NCBI GenBank assembly: GCA_036500225.1
Contig: DASYCJ010000118.1
Span: forward strand, 1-64,000
Source: DASUBN01 sp036500225
GTDB lineage: Bacteria; Pseudomonadota; Gammaproteobacteria; Natronospirales; REEB76
Reading direction: 5' to 3'
DNA length: 64,000 bases
Below the pieces are notes generated by a model that saw only the letters and a list, made by a program, of their open reading frames with translations, ran no database searches and was not told the DNA's origin. The position numbers were made by a program, and so were the translations under genes. This document shows positions 37,469-46,404 of the stretch, piece after piece (position 1 is the stretch's first letter; each line of letters starts with the position of its first letter).

Positions 37469-39794
37469 GGCCTTCGGCAGCAGGCGGTGATGAGCCTGAG
37501 GTGCTGGCGGCGGGTGCCGCGGCGGTTGAGGGCGTGGGAGCTGCCGTGCTACCTGAGGCAGTGGCGGCCTTCGGTGCAGGCATCATTGCAGGCGTCTGGG
37601 CGGGGGCCTGGGCCGGTGCCTGTTGCGGAGCGGTCGCCGGCCTCTGCGTGGGAGCCTGGGCAGGTGCTTGCATAGGGGCCGCTGCAGGTGCGCTCAAGGG
37701 TCTCTGCGCGGTAGCAGCAGGTGGCGGCTGAGTCGGCTGCACGTTGGGTTGCAAGGGCGGGTTGCCCTTGTTGTAGGTGCCGCTGTCCACTTTCGGGATG
37801 TCGTTCAGGAGCGGGCGCTCTTCACTGGGCAGCAACTGCACAGGGCTTCGATCCTTCAACTGCATGTCACGCATGTAGTTGTAGCGGTCGTTGGTATAGC
37901 GCTGCGAGGTCTCGCTGTCGCGCAAGATGCTGGGCTGGATGAATACCATCAGGTTGCGACGGGTGTTGTCGGTGCTGCGGTACTTGAACAGGTTGCCGAT
38001 GAGCGGGATGCTGCCCAGTACCGGCACCTGTTGCTCCGATTCCGTCAACGAGTGATCGATCAGGCCGCCGAGCACGATGATCTCGCCGGTCTTGGCCAAC
38101 ACGTTGGTGGTGATCTCGCGTTCGTCGGTCACCGGCTGGCCGCCGATGCTAGTGGCGGTCAGGTTCGACACGTTCTGGTCGATCTTGAGCTGCACCGAGT
38201 CGCCCTCGTTGATTTGGGGCGTGATCTTTAGGGTGATGCCCACATCCTCACGATCGACGGTCTGGAAGGGGTTGATGACCGCACTGCCGGTTGTGGAAGC
38301 ACCGGTGGTGGCGCCGGTGTATTGGCCGGTCACGAATGGCACTTTCTGGGTGACCTTGATGGTCGCTTCCTGGTTGTCCAGGGTCACAACGCTCGGCGTC
38401 GAGAGGATGTTGGTCTCGCCGTCGCCCGACAGCGCGCGTAGCAGCGCCGCGATGCTGAAACCGCCGCTAGAGATCTTGCCCAAGCCGAGGGTCAGACCCT
38501 GGGGTGGGGTGAAGCCGGTAGTGGCAGTACCGGTAGAAGCGGATTGTTGGGCAGCCAGAGCTGCCTGACCCACGCCCACGATGCCGGCGCCGGTATTGCT
38601 GAAGTCGGTCAAGCCGATGCTGCCGCTGTTGGCTGCATCCGCCACCCAGGTCACGCCGAGTTCAGCGGACTTGTCTGACGTGAGTTCCGCTTCGATAGCC
38701 TGTACCAGCACCTGGGCGCGGCGGATGTCGATCCTGCCGATCACCTCCTGCATGGCGCGCATCAACTTCGGTGGTGCGGTGATGATGAGCGAGTTGGTGC
38801 GATCATCCGGGATCACCGATACGTCGGTGTTGGCTCCGCCGCCGCCTGCGGCCGGCGCCGGTTTGCCGCCGCCCTGTTTGGATAAATCGGTCACGTAGCC
38901 TTTGAGTTCGTCGGCGATGTCCTTGGCCTTGGCATAGTGCAGGTACACCACCTGGGTATCGCCGCTCTCCAGCGGCATGTCTAGCTGTGCGATCAATGCA
39001 CGCACGTGCAGACGCTGGCCCTTGTCGCCGCTCACCAGGATGCTGTTGGTGCGCTCATCCGGCACCAGTTTCAAGGGCGCGCCGTTCTGGCCGCTGGCAT
39101 CTGCCTGCATCAGACTGGTGAGCACCTGCACCACCTCGGAGGCCGGCGCATTCTGCAGAGTGATGATCTCGATATCGCTCTCGGTGGCTTGGTCGATGCG
39201 CGCGATGATCTCCAGCATGCGGGTCACGTTGCTGGCGCGGTCCGACATGATCAACACGTTGGACTGCGGATAGGCAGCGAGCTGGGCCTCCGTGGACATC
39301 AGCGGCCGCAACACCGGCACCAACTGGGTGGCGGAGACATTGCTGATCTGCACCACGTGGGTGACCACTGCGTCACCGGGCGTGCCCGAGTTGTAATCCG
39401 GTCCCGGCATCTGGCGCGCTTCCAAGGAAGGCACGATCTTGATGACCTGTCCCGCGGGTGCGGCAGCGAGGCCATGCACTTCCAGCACGGAGAGGAAAGT
39501 GGCGTAGACCGCATCCGCATCCACGGGACGGGAGGAGACGATGGTGACCCGACCCTGCACGCGCGGATCGATGATGAAGTTCTTGTGGGTGATCTGGCCG
39601 ATGGCCACGATCACCTTGCGGATGTCGTCATCCACGAAGTTGAGGGTGATACCGCCGCCGCCGCCGCCGGGGTTGCCTTGGCCAGGGTCAGCAGCGCGCG
39701 CGGCCAAGCTGCCCATCAATAGGGTCGAGGCAGCCAGAAGCAGGGCGGCTATGCGCATCCTGCGCCGGGAGGTTGGGTCCAAGGTCGGTCTCAC
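37443..39794 (-). CDS. gspD: Type II secretion system secretin GspD
   Basis: GspD forms the outer-membrane exit channel. The 783-residue protein starts with GTG (AAGGTG 5 bases before) and has a long signal region (MRIAALLLAASTLLMGSLAA). It then has the N0 domain (ITLNFVDDDIRKVIVAIGQI), repeated N1-N3 domains (LIMSDRASNVTRMLEIIARI, NSILVSGDKGQRLHVRALIA, NSLIITAPPKLMRAMQEVIG) and the secretin core (ILSTPSVVTLDNQEATIKV, VPVLGSIPLIGNLFKYRS). About 100 C-terminal residues are an unusual Pro/Ala/Gln low-complexity tail after LLPSEERPLLNDIPK. Confidence 0.97.
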   Translation of the reverse strand: MRPTLDPTSRRRMRIAALLLAASTLLMGSLAARAADPGQGNPGGGGGGITLNFVDDDIRKVIVAIGQITHKNFIIDPRVQGRVTIVSSRPVDADAVYATFLSVLEVHGLAAAPAGQVIKIVPSLEARQMPGPDYNSGTPGDAVVTHVVQISNVSATQLVPVLRPLMSTEAQLAAYPQSNVLIMSDRASNVTRMLEIIARIDQATESDIEIITLQNAPASEVVQVLTSLMQADASGQNGAPLKLVPDERTNSILVSGDKGQRLHVRALIAQLDMPLESGDTQVVYLHYAKAKDIADELKGYVTDLSKQGGGKPAPAAGGGGANTDVSVIPDDRTNSLIITAPPKLMRAMQEVIGRIDIRRAQVLVQAIEAELTSDKSAELGVTWVADAANSGSIGLTDFSNTGAGIVGVGQAALAAQQSASTGTATTGFTPPQGLTLGLGKISSGGFSIAALLRALSGDGETNILSTPSVVTLDNQEATIKVTQKVPFVTGQYTGATTGASTTGSAVINPFQTVDREDVGITLKITPQINEGDSVQLKIDQNVSNLTATSIGGQPVTDEREITTNVLAKTGEIIVLGGLIDHSLTESEQQVPVLGSIPLIGNLFKYRSTDNTRRNLMVFIQPSILRDSETSQRYTNDRYNYMRDMQLKDRSPVQLLPSEERPLLNDIPKVDSGTYNKGNPPLQPNVQPTQPPPAATAQRPLSAPAAAPMQAPAQAPTQRPATAPQQAPAQAPAQTPAMMPAPKAATASGSTAAPTPSTAAAPAASTSGSSPPAAEGHGSHARAA

Positions 39795-39834
39795 ACTGAC
39801 ACCTTAATATATATGGAGGTGGCGGCGCCACGGC

Positions 39835-40776
39835 TCACGGGGGGTTATCCGGCTGTTGGTCGTTATCCTGTTCCTGTTGCTGCTGGCGCAGGTCCTGCAT
39901 GCTGGCTGGCGGCATCTGCAGTATCTGGGTCTGCTGCTGGCCATTGCGTATCAGCCCCACGCTGATCTGGTCGCTGGTCTTGAGGCTGGAGAGCACGCGC
40001 ATGCTCTGGGCTGGGTCCGTGAGCGGGATGCCGTTCACGCTATTCACCACGTCGCCGGGTTTCAGGCCCAACTGGTTGAAGACCGAGGGGTTGCCGGCGG
40101 GATAGATGCGGTAGCCGGTTAGCTTGCCGTGATCCATCACCGGCATGGTACGTACCACCTGCATGAGGCGGGTCGGGTTGTTCATGATCTCCTGGCGCAA
40201 CTGCCCCAGGTTCTGGGTCGGTGGTGCCATGGACTGGGGCTGCGCCCCCATGGATTGTCCATCGTTGTTGCCGCCGCCTATGTCCTGTTGGGGTAGACGT
40301 AGAGTCTCGAGGCGTCCGCCTCGATCCAGGAGCACCCGGTCGGCATAGATGGCATGGATGGTGACTCCACCCGGCAACTGTGCGCCCACGCCATAGGGTT
40401 CCTCGTCACCGTTGGCCTCGATCAATGCTCGAGAATCGGTAGCCCGTTTGGCGGCAGCGATGCCGTGCAAGGTGAAGGCGAGGGTGGTATCCGGCGCGGG
40501 GCCGGTGTTACTGGCCTGCGCGGTGCCGAAGAGATGCTTGTCCGCTACTTGTTCCGCATCTACCTGATGCGCGGCCATTGTTGGAGCGGCGGTCGAGACC
40601 GATGCGGTGTTGCGGCGCGGGATCATTGACCAGGTGAGTTCAGCAAAGAGCCAGGCCAGCACCAACACCAATACCGCACTGGCTAGAGTCGGGCCAGCAT
40701 GCTGGAGGAGATGGCCCCAGCGCCGCAGGGTCGCTTCCATGCCCTGGTTGCGGAGTGGGAAAGTTTGCATAGCCAT
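39835..40776 (-). CDS. gspC: Type II secretion system protein GspC
   Basis: GspC links the inner-membrane platform to the secretin. It has a short cytoplasmic N-terminus, one membrane helix (LASAVLVLVLAWLFAELTW), the HR domain (TTLAFTLHGIAAAKRATDSR-like block with AYGVGAQL-type PYGVGAQLPGGVTIHAIYAD) and a C-terminal PDZ domain (YRIYPAGNPSVFNQLGLKPG, DVVNSVNGIPLTDPAQSM). The start is uncertain: ATG at 40776 (MAMQTFPLRNQGM) is chosen; the open frame extends to a TTG at 40815. It begins the gspC-D-E-F unit. Confidence 0.88.
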   Translation of the reverse strand: MAMQTFPLRNQGMEATLRRWGHLLQHAGPTLASAVLVLVLAWLFAELTWSMIPRRNTASVSTAAPTMAAHQVDAEQVADKHLFGTAQASNTGPAPDTTLAFTLHGIAAAKRATDSRALIEANGDEEPYGVGAQLPGGVTIHAIYADRVLLDRGGRLETLRLPQQDIGGGNNDGQSMGAQPQSMAPPTQNLGQLRQEIMNNPTRLMQVVRTMPVMDHGKLTGYRIYPAGNPSVFNQLGLKPGDVVNSVNGIPLTDPAQSMRVLSSLKTSDQISVGLIRNGQQQTQILQMPPASMQDLRQQQQEQDNDQQPDNPP

Positions 40777-40835
40777 AGGCTGATCTGGGGAGCCGCTGGA
40801 GTGTCCGGCGGTCAATGACGCATGATAACGGCCGC

Positions 40836-40863
40836 CCCCTTACCCCCTCAAGGGGCAGGGGGT
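40836..40863. other. GC-rich inverted repeat between gspC and the cyclase gene
   Basis: CCCCCT and CCCCT face AGGGG and AGGGGG in the divergent intergenic region, a strong potential stem. Its role is not known; promoters for both genes should lie nearby but no convincing hexamer pair was found. Confidence 0.35.
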
Positions 40864-40920
40864 CCCGCACCGGCTTTCATATACACTTAAGTTACATAAC
40901 AAGTCGTTTGGGGCGTTATT

Positions 40921-43146
40921 TTGTTCACCGCTCGCCACCTCATCAGGGTCGCCATCAGCTTGGCGCTTTTCATCGTTTTCTTCGCCTACGTGAACGGTGC
41001 TCTGCCGCTGTCGCTGGTGGACCAGATGGAGCGTTCAGCCTACGACGCGCGGGTCCGGCTCTCCTCCAGTCGCACCATGGATCACCGCATCGTGATCGTG
41101 GACATCGACGACAAGACCCTCAAGGAGCAGGGCCAATGGCCCCTGCCGCGGGACAAGTTCGCCCAGTTGATGGACAACCTCTTCAACAAGTACCACATCA
41201 AGGTGGTGGGCTTTGACGTTGAGTTCCCGGATGCTGACCGCAGCCAGGACCTAGCGTTGCTCGATGACTTGTCTAACGGCGCTTTGAAGGGCGACCCGGC
41301 GTTTATCGTCCAGGCGGACAAGGTCCGCCCGCAACTGGAGCGGGACAAGATCTTCGCCGCGAGTCTGGCTCATCGCCCTGCGGTGCTGGGCTACGTCTTT
41401 TACGCAGCTGACTCTCCGGAGTCGGAGCAGAAGCTCGGACAGTTGCCGCCGGCAGCCATCCCGGATGCCCAGAACCGCTATCCGCTGTTGGTGTTCCCGA
41501 AATCGGTGGGCTACACCGCGAACCTCCCGATGCTGGAGTCCGCGGCCGCAGGCCACGGCTACTTCTCCAACGCGCCGGACGAAGACGGTTCCATGCGCCG
41601 GGTGAACCTGCTGCAGGAATACAACGGCGATGTCTACGCGTCGTTGGATATCGCGGTGTTGCAGGTCTTGGAGAACGGCGCACCAGTGACCTTGGGTTTC
41701 GATTCGGGCGTCCAGGACATGGGCCACCTGGAAGACGTGGTGGTCGGCAATGCCGTCATCCCGGTGGATGATGAGATGAATGCGTTGGTGCCATACCGCG
41801 GTCCCTTCAAGAGTTTTCCTTATGTCTCGGCCACAGACGTCATCAAGGGCGTGGCGCCAGCCGATGTGCTCAACGACGCGGTGGTCTACATCGGCACCTC
41901 GTCACCTGGGCTTGAGGACTTGCGGAGCACGCCGGTTGGATTGTCGTACCCCGGAGTGGAGGTGCATGCCAACCTCATGTCCGGCGTGTTCGACAACCGC
42001 GTGATGAATGCCCATCCGCAGTATCTGCGTGGTGCACTGGTCTTGTTGCTGGCGCTCATCGCCGTGCTCATCACCTGGGTCGCAACAACCCGTTCCGTCA
42101 TCACCGGCGCGGTGGTCGCGGTGGGCACGGGCGTGGTGATCCTGTTCGGTAACCTGGCGCTGTGGAAGTACGGCACCGTGGTGTTCCCCTTGATGCCGCC
42201 GCTGGTATTCCTGTTGGCGCTGTATGTGTTCCATCTCCTGTATGGTTTCTTCGTCGAGTCCCGCGGCAAGCGCCACCTCTCGAAGATGTTCAGCCAGTAC
42301 ATCCCGCCGGAGCTGGTGGAGGAGATGGATACCCGCAAGGACACGGCGTCCATGGAGAGCGAGAGCCGTGAGCTCACGGTGATGTTCGCCGACGTGCGCG
42401 ACTTCACCAGCATCTCCGAGGCCCTGCAGCCCAAGGACCTGTCCCAGCTGATGAACGAGTACCTGACGCCCATGACCCGCGTCATCCATACCCATCGCGG
42501 CACCATCGACAAATACATGGGTGACGCCATCATGTCCTTCTGGGGAGCGCCGCTGCATTATCCCGACCATGCCAAGTACGCGGTCGAGACAGCCCTCCAG
42601 ATGACCGACACCTTGGCGGAGCTGAACAAGACCTTCGAGGCCAAGGGCTGGCCGAAGCTGCGCATCGGTGTCGGCATCACCACTGGCGTGATGAGCGTCG
42701 GAGACATGGGTTCCGAGTTCCGTCGCGCCTACACGGTGATGGGCGATGCGGTGAACTTGAGTTCCCGCCTGGAAGGCCTGACCAAGGAATATAAGGTGCA
42801 GATCCTGTGTAGCGAGATGACTAAGGACGCGGCGCCGGACTTCCAATACCTGGAGCTCGACCGAGTGCGGGTCAAGGGCAAAGAGAAGCCGGTGGGCATC
42901 TATGAGCCCCTCATGCACAAGGACGCGGTGGGTAAGGACATGAAGTCGCTGTTGCTGCGTCACAAGCAGGCGCTCACGGCCTACCGTGCCCAGGATTGGG
43001 ATGGCGCCGAGAAAGAATTCTTCCAGCTGCAACAATCCAACCAGGGGATGCCCGTATATGGCATGTACCTGGACCGCATCGCATATTTCAGGAGTCATCC
43101 TCCGGGCGACGGTTGGGATGGCGTCTTTACGTTTAAGACTAAATAA
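40921..43146 (+). CDS. CHASE2-domain class III adenylate cyclase
   Basis: The 741-residue membrane protein starts with TTG. A first helix (VAISLALFIVFFAYVNGALP) leads to a periplasmic CHASE2 sensor (about residues 30-350; RIVIVDIDDKTLKEQGQWPL type), three helices (about 365-445) and a cytoplasmic cyclase domain (about 480-660). Metal-binding Asp491 (MFADVRDF) and Asp535 (KYMGDAIMSFWG) are 44 residues apart as in the family. Lys531 and Thr605 fit the adenine-selecting pair of class IIIb enzymes, and Asn612 and Arg616 (NLSSRLEG) fit the transition-state pair. It should therefore make cAMP and is intact. The signal is unknown. A 9/10 CRP-type site lies 116 bases downstream. Confidence 0.92.
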   Translation: MFTARHLIRVAISLALFIVFFAYVNGALPLSLVDQMERSAYDARVRLSSSRTMDHRIVIVDIDDKTLKEQGQWPLPRDKFAQLMDNLFNKYHIKVVGFDVEFPDADRSQDLALLDDLSNGALKGDPAFIVQADKVRPQLERDKIFAASLAHRPAVLGYVFYAADSPESEQKLGQLPPAAIPDAQNRYPLLVFPKSVGYTANLPMLESAAAGHGYFSNAPDEDGSMRRVNLLQEYNGDVYASLDIAVLQVLENGAPVTLGFDSGVQDMGHLEDVVVGNAVIPVDDEMNALVPYRGPFKSFPYVSATDVIKGVAPADVLNDAVVYIGTSSPGLEDLRSTPVGLSYPGVEVHANLMSGVFDNRVMNAHPQYLRGALVLLLALIAVLITWVATTRSVITGAVVAVGTGVVILFGNLALWKYGTVVFPLMPPLVFLLALYVFHLLYGFFVESRGKRHLSKMFSQYIPPELVEEMDTRKDTASMESESRELTVMFADVRDFTSISEALQPKDLSQLMNEYLTPMTRVIHTHRGTIDKYMGDAIMSFWGAPLHYPDHAKYAVETALQMTDTLAELNKTFEAKGWPKLRIGVGITTGVMSVGDMGSEFRRAYTVMGDAVNLSSRLEGLTKEYKVQILCSEMTKDAAPDFQYLELDRVRVKGKEKPVGIYEPLMHKDAVGKDMKSLLLRHKQALTAYRAQDWDGAEKEFFQLQQSNQGMPVYGMYLDRIAYFRSHPPGDGWDGVFTFKTK

Positions 43147-43214
43147 GTTCGGCGCCGGGTCCACGCTGCACCTTCCCTGGCGTCGATCCTTGCCCGGCCA
43201 TCCCTGGCGGGACA

Positions 43215-43232
43215 TTCGCCGCATGCGGCGAA
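43215..43232. repeat. Perfect 18-bp palindrome
   Basis: TTCGCCGCA followed directly by its reverse complement, 69 bases after the cyclase stop. Without a T run it is not a classic terminator; it could be an operator or a stem-loop closing the cyclase mRNA. Confidence 0.5.
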
Positions 43233-43261
43233 CTCAAGGCCAAGTGAGCCCGTGGGCGGCA

Positions 43262-43277
43262 TGTGACGGCCGTCACG
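43262..43277. promoter_or_regulatory. CRP-like binding site between the cyclase gene and clpS
   Basis: TGTGA-CGGCCG-TCACG matches 9 of 10 core positions of the CRP consensus TGTGA-N6-TCACA and is a 14-bp perfect palindrome at its centre. It lies about 120 bases upstream of clpS. Confidence 0.5.
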
Positions 43278-43383
43278 CGACACATCTTCGCGGCCTGTGA
43301 GCCCGCGCACCGATTGGTTTCCCCGCGGTTGCTAGCCTTCAAGGTCCCGGAATTACCGGGCCTGTGGGCGGGGCGTTTTCGGC

Positions 43384-43389
43384 TAAAAT
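43384..43389 (+). promoter_or_regulatory. Putative -10 element of clpS
   Basis: TAAAAT ends 6 bases before the clpS ATG; a start about 7 bases on falls on the A of the ATG. No Shine-Dalgarno sequence and no clear -35 are seen. Confidence 0.35.
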
Positions 43390-43395
43390 TGCTGC

Positions 43396-43719
43396 ATGGC
43401 AGACGAAAGACTCGATGAGGACCAGCGCAGCGGTCTCCTGGTGGAGGAGACCAAGCCGCGGGTCAAGAAACCACCCCTCTATAAGGTGGTCTTGTTAAAC
43501 GATGACTACACCCCCATGGAGTTCGTTGTGGAGATCCTGCAGAACTTCTTCCGCATGGACCGCAGCAAGGCCACCCAGGTCATGCTCCACGTCCATACCC
43601 GCGGCAAGGGAGTGTGCGGTGTGTTCACCTACGAGATCGCCGAGACCAAGGCCGCTCATGTGAACGACTACTCCCGCAAGCACCAGCACCCGTTGCTGTG
43701 CACCTTAGAGGAGGCTTGA
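43396..43719 (+). CDS. clpS: ClpA adaptor ClpS
   Basis: ClpS binds proteins with N-terminal Leu, Phe, Tyr or Trp and delivers them to ClpAP. The 107-residue protein has the binding pocket residues Asn35, Asp36 and gate Met41 in LLNDDYTPMEFVVEIL and His67 in LHVHTRGKGVCGVFTYEIAE. The N-terminal 25 residues are the flexible extension needed for delivery. clpA follows after 7 bases. Confidence 0.97.
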   Translation: MADERLDEDQRSGLLVEETKPRVKKPPLYKVVLLNDDYTPMEFVVEILQNFFRMDRSKATQVMLHVHTRGKGVCGVFTYEIAETKAAHVNDYSRKHQHPLLCTLEEA

Positions 43720-43726
43720 GAGCCCC

Positions 43727-46015
43727 GTGTTGAGCAAAGAACTGGAATTCTGTCTGAACGCTGCCTTCAAGGAGGCCCGCACCCAGCGCCACGAGTTCAT
43801 CACCGTGGAGCATCTGCTGTTGGCTTTGCTGGACGTACCGAGTGTGGTGGATGTACTCAAGGCCTGCGGCACCGGCATCGATAACTTGCGCCGGGAGCTC
43901 AGTGACTACATCCGTGAGACCACGCCGTTGGTGGACTCCGATGAGCCGGATGTGCAACCGACCTTAGGCTTCCAGCGGGTGTTGCAACGCGCGGTGTTCC
44001 ACATCCAGTCTTCTGGCAAGAAAGAAGTCACCGGCCTCAACGTGCTGGTAGCCATCTTCGGCGAGAAGGAATCCCATGCGGTCTATCTACTGGGCCGCCA
44101 TGGCGTGTCGCGCCTGGACATCGTCAATTACATCTCCCATGGCATCTCCAAGATCAGCGAGGACGATGCCCGCGAGGCGCCCACCGAGACGGGTGAGGAC
44201 GAGGAGGAAGGGTCGGCCAAGCCCGGGCGCACTGCCCTTGAGACCTACACCTCCAACCTCAATGAGCTGGCCCGCGAAGGCAAGCTCGACCCGTTGATCG
44301 GTCGCGAGCATGAGATCGAGCGAACGGTGCAGATCCTGTGCCGGCGCCGCAAGAACAACCCGCTGTATGTCGGCGAAGCCGGCGTCGGCAAGACTGCCCT
44401 GGCCGAAGGCCTGGCGCTGATGATCGTTGAGAAGAGAGTGCCTGAGGTCCTGGAAGGCGCCACGGTGTATTCGCTGGACATGGGCTCGCTCATCGCCGGA
44501 ACCAAGTATCGGGGCGACTTCGAGAAGCGCTTGAAAGGCGTGATGGCGGAGCTCAAGAAAGACCCGGGTGCGATCCTGTTCATCGATGAGATCCACACCG
44601 TAATCGGTGCCGGCGCCGCTTCCGGCGGCGTGATGGACGCTTCCAACCTCATCAAGCCGGTGCTGTCCAATGGCAGCCTGCGCTGCATCGGTTCCACCAC
44701 CTACCAGGAATACCGTGGCATCTTCGAGAAGGACAGGGCGCTGGCGCGGCGCTTCCAGAAGATCGACGTGCCGGAACCCTCCATTGAAGAGACCGCGCGC
44801 ATCCTGAAGGGCCTGCGCCACAAGTTCGAGGAGCACCATGGGGTCAAATACCCCAACAAGGTGCTGGAGATCGCCGCGGACCTGGCGGCGCGCTTCATCA
44901 ATGACCGGCATCTGCCGGATAAGGCCATCGACGTCATCGACGAAGCCGGCGCCAACATGCGCCTGAAACCCGCCAACAAGCGCCGTCGCACCATCACGGT
45001 GCAGGACATCGAGGAGATCGTCGCTAAGATCGCCCGCATCCCCCCCAAGAGCGTCTCGGCCTCCGACAAGGAGAGCCTGCGCAACCTGGAGCGGGACCTG
45101 AAGCTGGTGATCTACGGCCAGGACAAGGCCGTCGAAGCCCTCGGCGCCGCCATCAAGATGGCGCGTTCAGGCTTGGGCAGCGAACAGAAGCCCATCGGTT
45201 CCTTCCTGTTCGCCGGTCCCACCGGCGTCGGCAAGACCGAGGTCACGCGCCAGCTCGCCATGATCATGGGCATCGAATTGGTGCGCTTCGACATGTCCGA
45301 GTATATGGAGCGTCACACGGTGTCGCGGCTGATCGGCGCACCTCCGGGTTACGTAGGGTTCGACCAGGGTGGCCTGCTCACGGAAGCCATCTTGAAGCAG
45401 CCCCATTGCGTGCTGCTGCTGGATGAGATCGAGAAGGCTCACCCCGAGGTCTTCAACCTGCTGTTGCAGGTCATGGACCACGGCACACTGACCGACAACA
45501 ACGGCCGCAAGGCGGATTTCCGCAATGTGATCCTGGTGATGACCACCAACGCCGGTGCCGAGGATATGGCCAAGAGTGGCATCGGCTTCACGCTCCAAGA
45601 TGCCTCGCCGGATGGCATGCAGGCCATCAAGCGCATGTTCAGCCCCGAGTTCCGTAACCGTCTGGATGCCGTGATCCACTTCAACAGCCTGGATCACCGC
45701 ACCGTGGCCAAGGTGGTGGACAAGTTCGTCATCGAGATGGAAGAGCAACTCCAAGCCAAGGGCGTGACCCTGGCGGTGGACGAAGCGGCCCGCAAGCTCA
45801 TCGCCGAGCGCGGCTACGACCCCAAGATGGGCGCCCGCCCCATGGCGCGCATGGTGCAGGACACCTTGAAGAAGCCGCTGGCGGAAGAGCTGTTGTTCGG
45901 CCGCCTGATACAGGGTGGGCACGTGCGGGTCACGGTCAAGGACGGAGAGTTCTACATGGATATCGAACCCGCCACGCCGAAGCTGCCAGCGCCGGCCCAT
46001 TCCGAAGAAGAGTAG
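43727..46015 (+). CDS. clpA: ATP-dependent Clp protease ATPase subunit ClpA
   Basis: ClpA unfolds substrates for ClpP. The 762-residue protein starts with GTG and has a Clp-N double repeat (about 1-145), D1 with Walker A GEAGVGKTALAEG, an acidic linker before it (DEEEGSAKPG), and D2 with Walker A GPTGVGKTEVTRQL and Walker B VLLLDEIEKAHPEVF. No middle domain of the ClpB type is present, in line with ClpA. A terminator follows the stop. Confidence 0.98.
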   Translation: MLSKELEFCLNAAFKEARTQRHEFITVEHLLLALLDVPSVVDVLKACGTGIDNLRRELSDYIRETTPLVDSDEPDVQPTLGFQRVLQRAVFHIQSSGKKEVTGLNVLVAIFGEKESHAVYLLGRHGVSRLDIVNYISHGISKISEDDAREAPTETGEDEEEGSAKPGRTALETYTSNLNELAREGKLDPLIGREHEIERTVQILCRRRKNNPLYVGEAGVGKTALAEGLALMIVEKRVPEVLEGATVYSLDMGSLIAGTKYRGDFEKRLKGVMAELKKDPGAILFIDEIHTVIGAGAASGGVMDASNLIKPVLSNGSLRCIGSTTYQEYRGIFEKDRALARRFQKIDVPEPSIEETARILKGLRHKFEEHHGVKYPNKVLEIAADLAARFINDRHLPDKAIDVIDEAGANMRLKPANKRRRTITVQDIEEIVAKIARIPPKSVSASDKESLRNLERDLKLVIYGQDKAVEALGAAIKMARSGLGSEQKPIGSFLFAGPTGVGKTEVTRQLAMIMGIELVRFDMSEYMERHTVSRLIGAPPGYVGFDQGGLLTEAILKQPHCVLLLDEIEKAHPEVFNLLLQVMDHGTLTDNNGRKADFRNVILVMTTNAGAEDMAKSGIGFTLQDASPDGMQAIKRMFSPEFRNRLDAVIHFNSLDHRTVAKVVDKFVIEMEEQLQAKGVTLAVDEAARKLIAERGYDPKMGARPMARMVQDTLKKPLAEELLFGRLIQGGHVRVTVKDGEFYMDIEPATPKLPAPAHSEEE

Positions 46016-46035
46016 AGGTCGGTCCGCTCAGAACG

Positions 46036-46068
46036 AAAAAAAAGCCGGGGCCTGCCCCGGCTTTTTCT
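46036..46068. terminator. Bidirectional intrinsic terminator after clpA
   Basis: A stem of AGCCGGGGC with its complement around a CT loop, flanked by eight A on the left and a T-rich run on the right. It serves clpA and the convergent infA. Confidence 0.92.
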
Positions 46069-46135
46069 TTACGAAGATTTCGGCGTTATTCGCCGCGGAA
46101 CAGTGCGACGCATGCTTCGCACCGGCTCTCGTCGA

Positions 46136-46354
46136 TCATTTGCCCCGGAAGACGATGCGACCTTTAGTGAGGTCATACGGAGTTAGTTCCACAGTGACGC
46201 GGTCACCGGTGAGGATGCGGATGTAGTGCTTACGCATACGCCCGGAGATGTGGGCGAGCACCACGTGGCCGTTGTCCAATTCGACCCGGAACGTGGTGTT
46301 GGGCAGGGTCTCCACGACCTTGCCTTCCATCTGGATGCTTTCTTCTTTAGCCAT
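46136..46354 (-). CDS. infA: Translation initiation factor IF-1
   Basis: The 72-residue OB-fold protein (MAKEESIQMEGKVVETLPNT..., ending KGRIVFRGK) is a standard IF-1 that occupies the ribosomal A site during initiation. It lies between the clpA terminator and bpt, as in many gammaproteobacteria. Confidence 0.98.
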   Translation of the reverse strand: MAKEESIQMEGKVVETLPNTTFRVELDNGHVVLAHISGRMRKHYIRILTGDRVTVELTPYDLTKGRIVFRGK

Positions 46355-46404
46355 AGACCTGCTGCGGTTTGTTGAGCGCGCAGATTCTGACGTATCGGCC
46401 GCAG

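Noticed and set aside
41902..43224. 440-codon minus-strand open frame
   Set aside because: It mirrors the adenylate cyclase gene and lacks any family signature.
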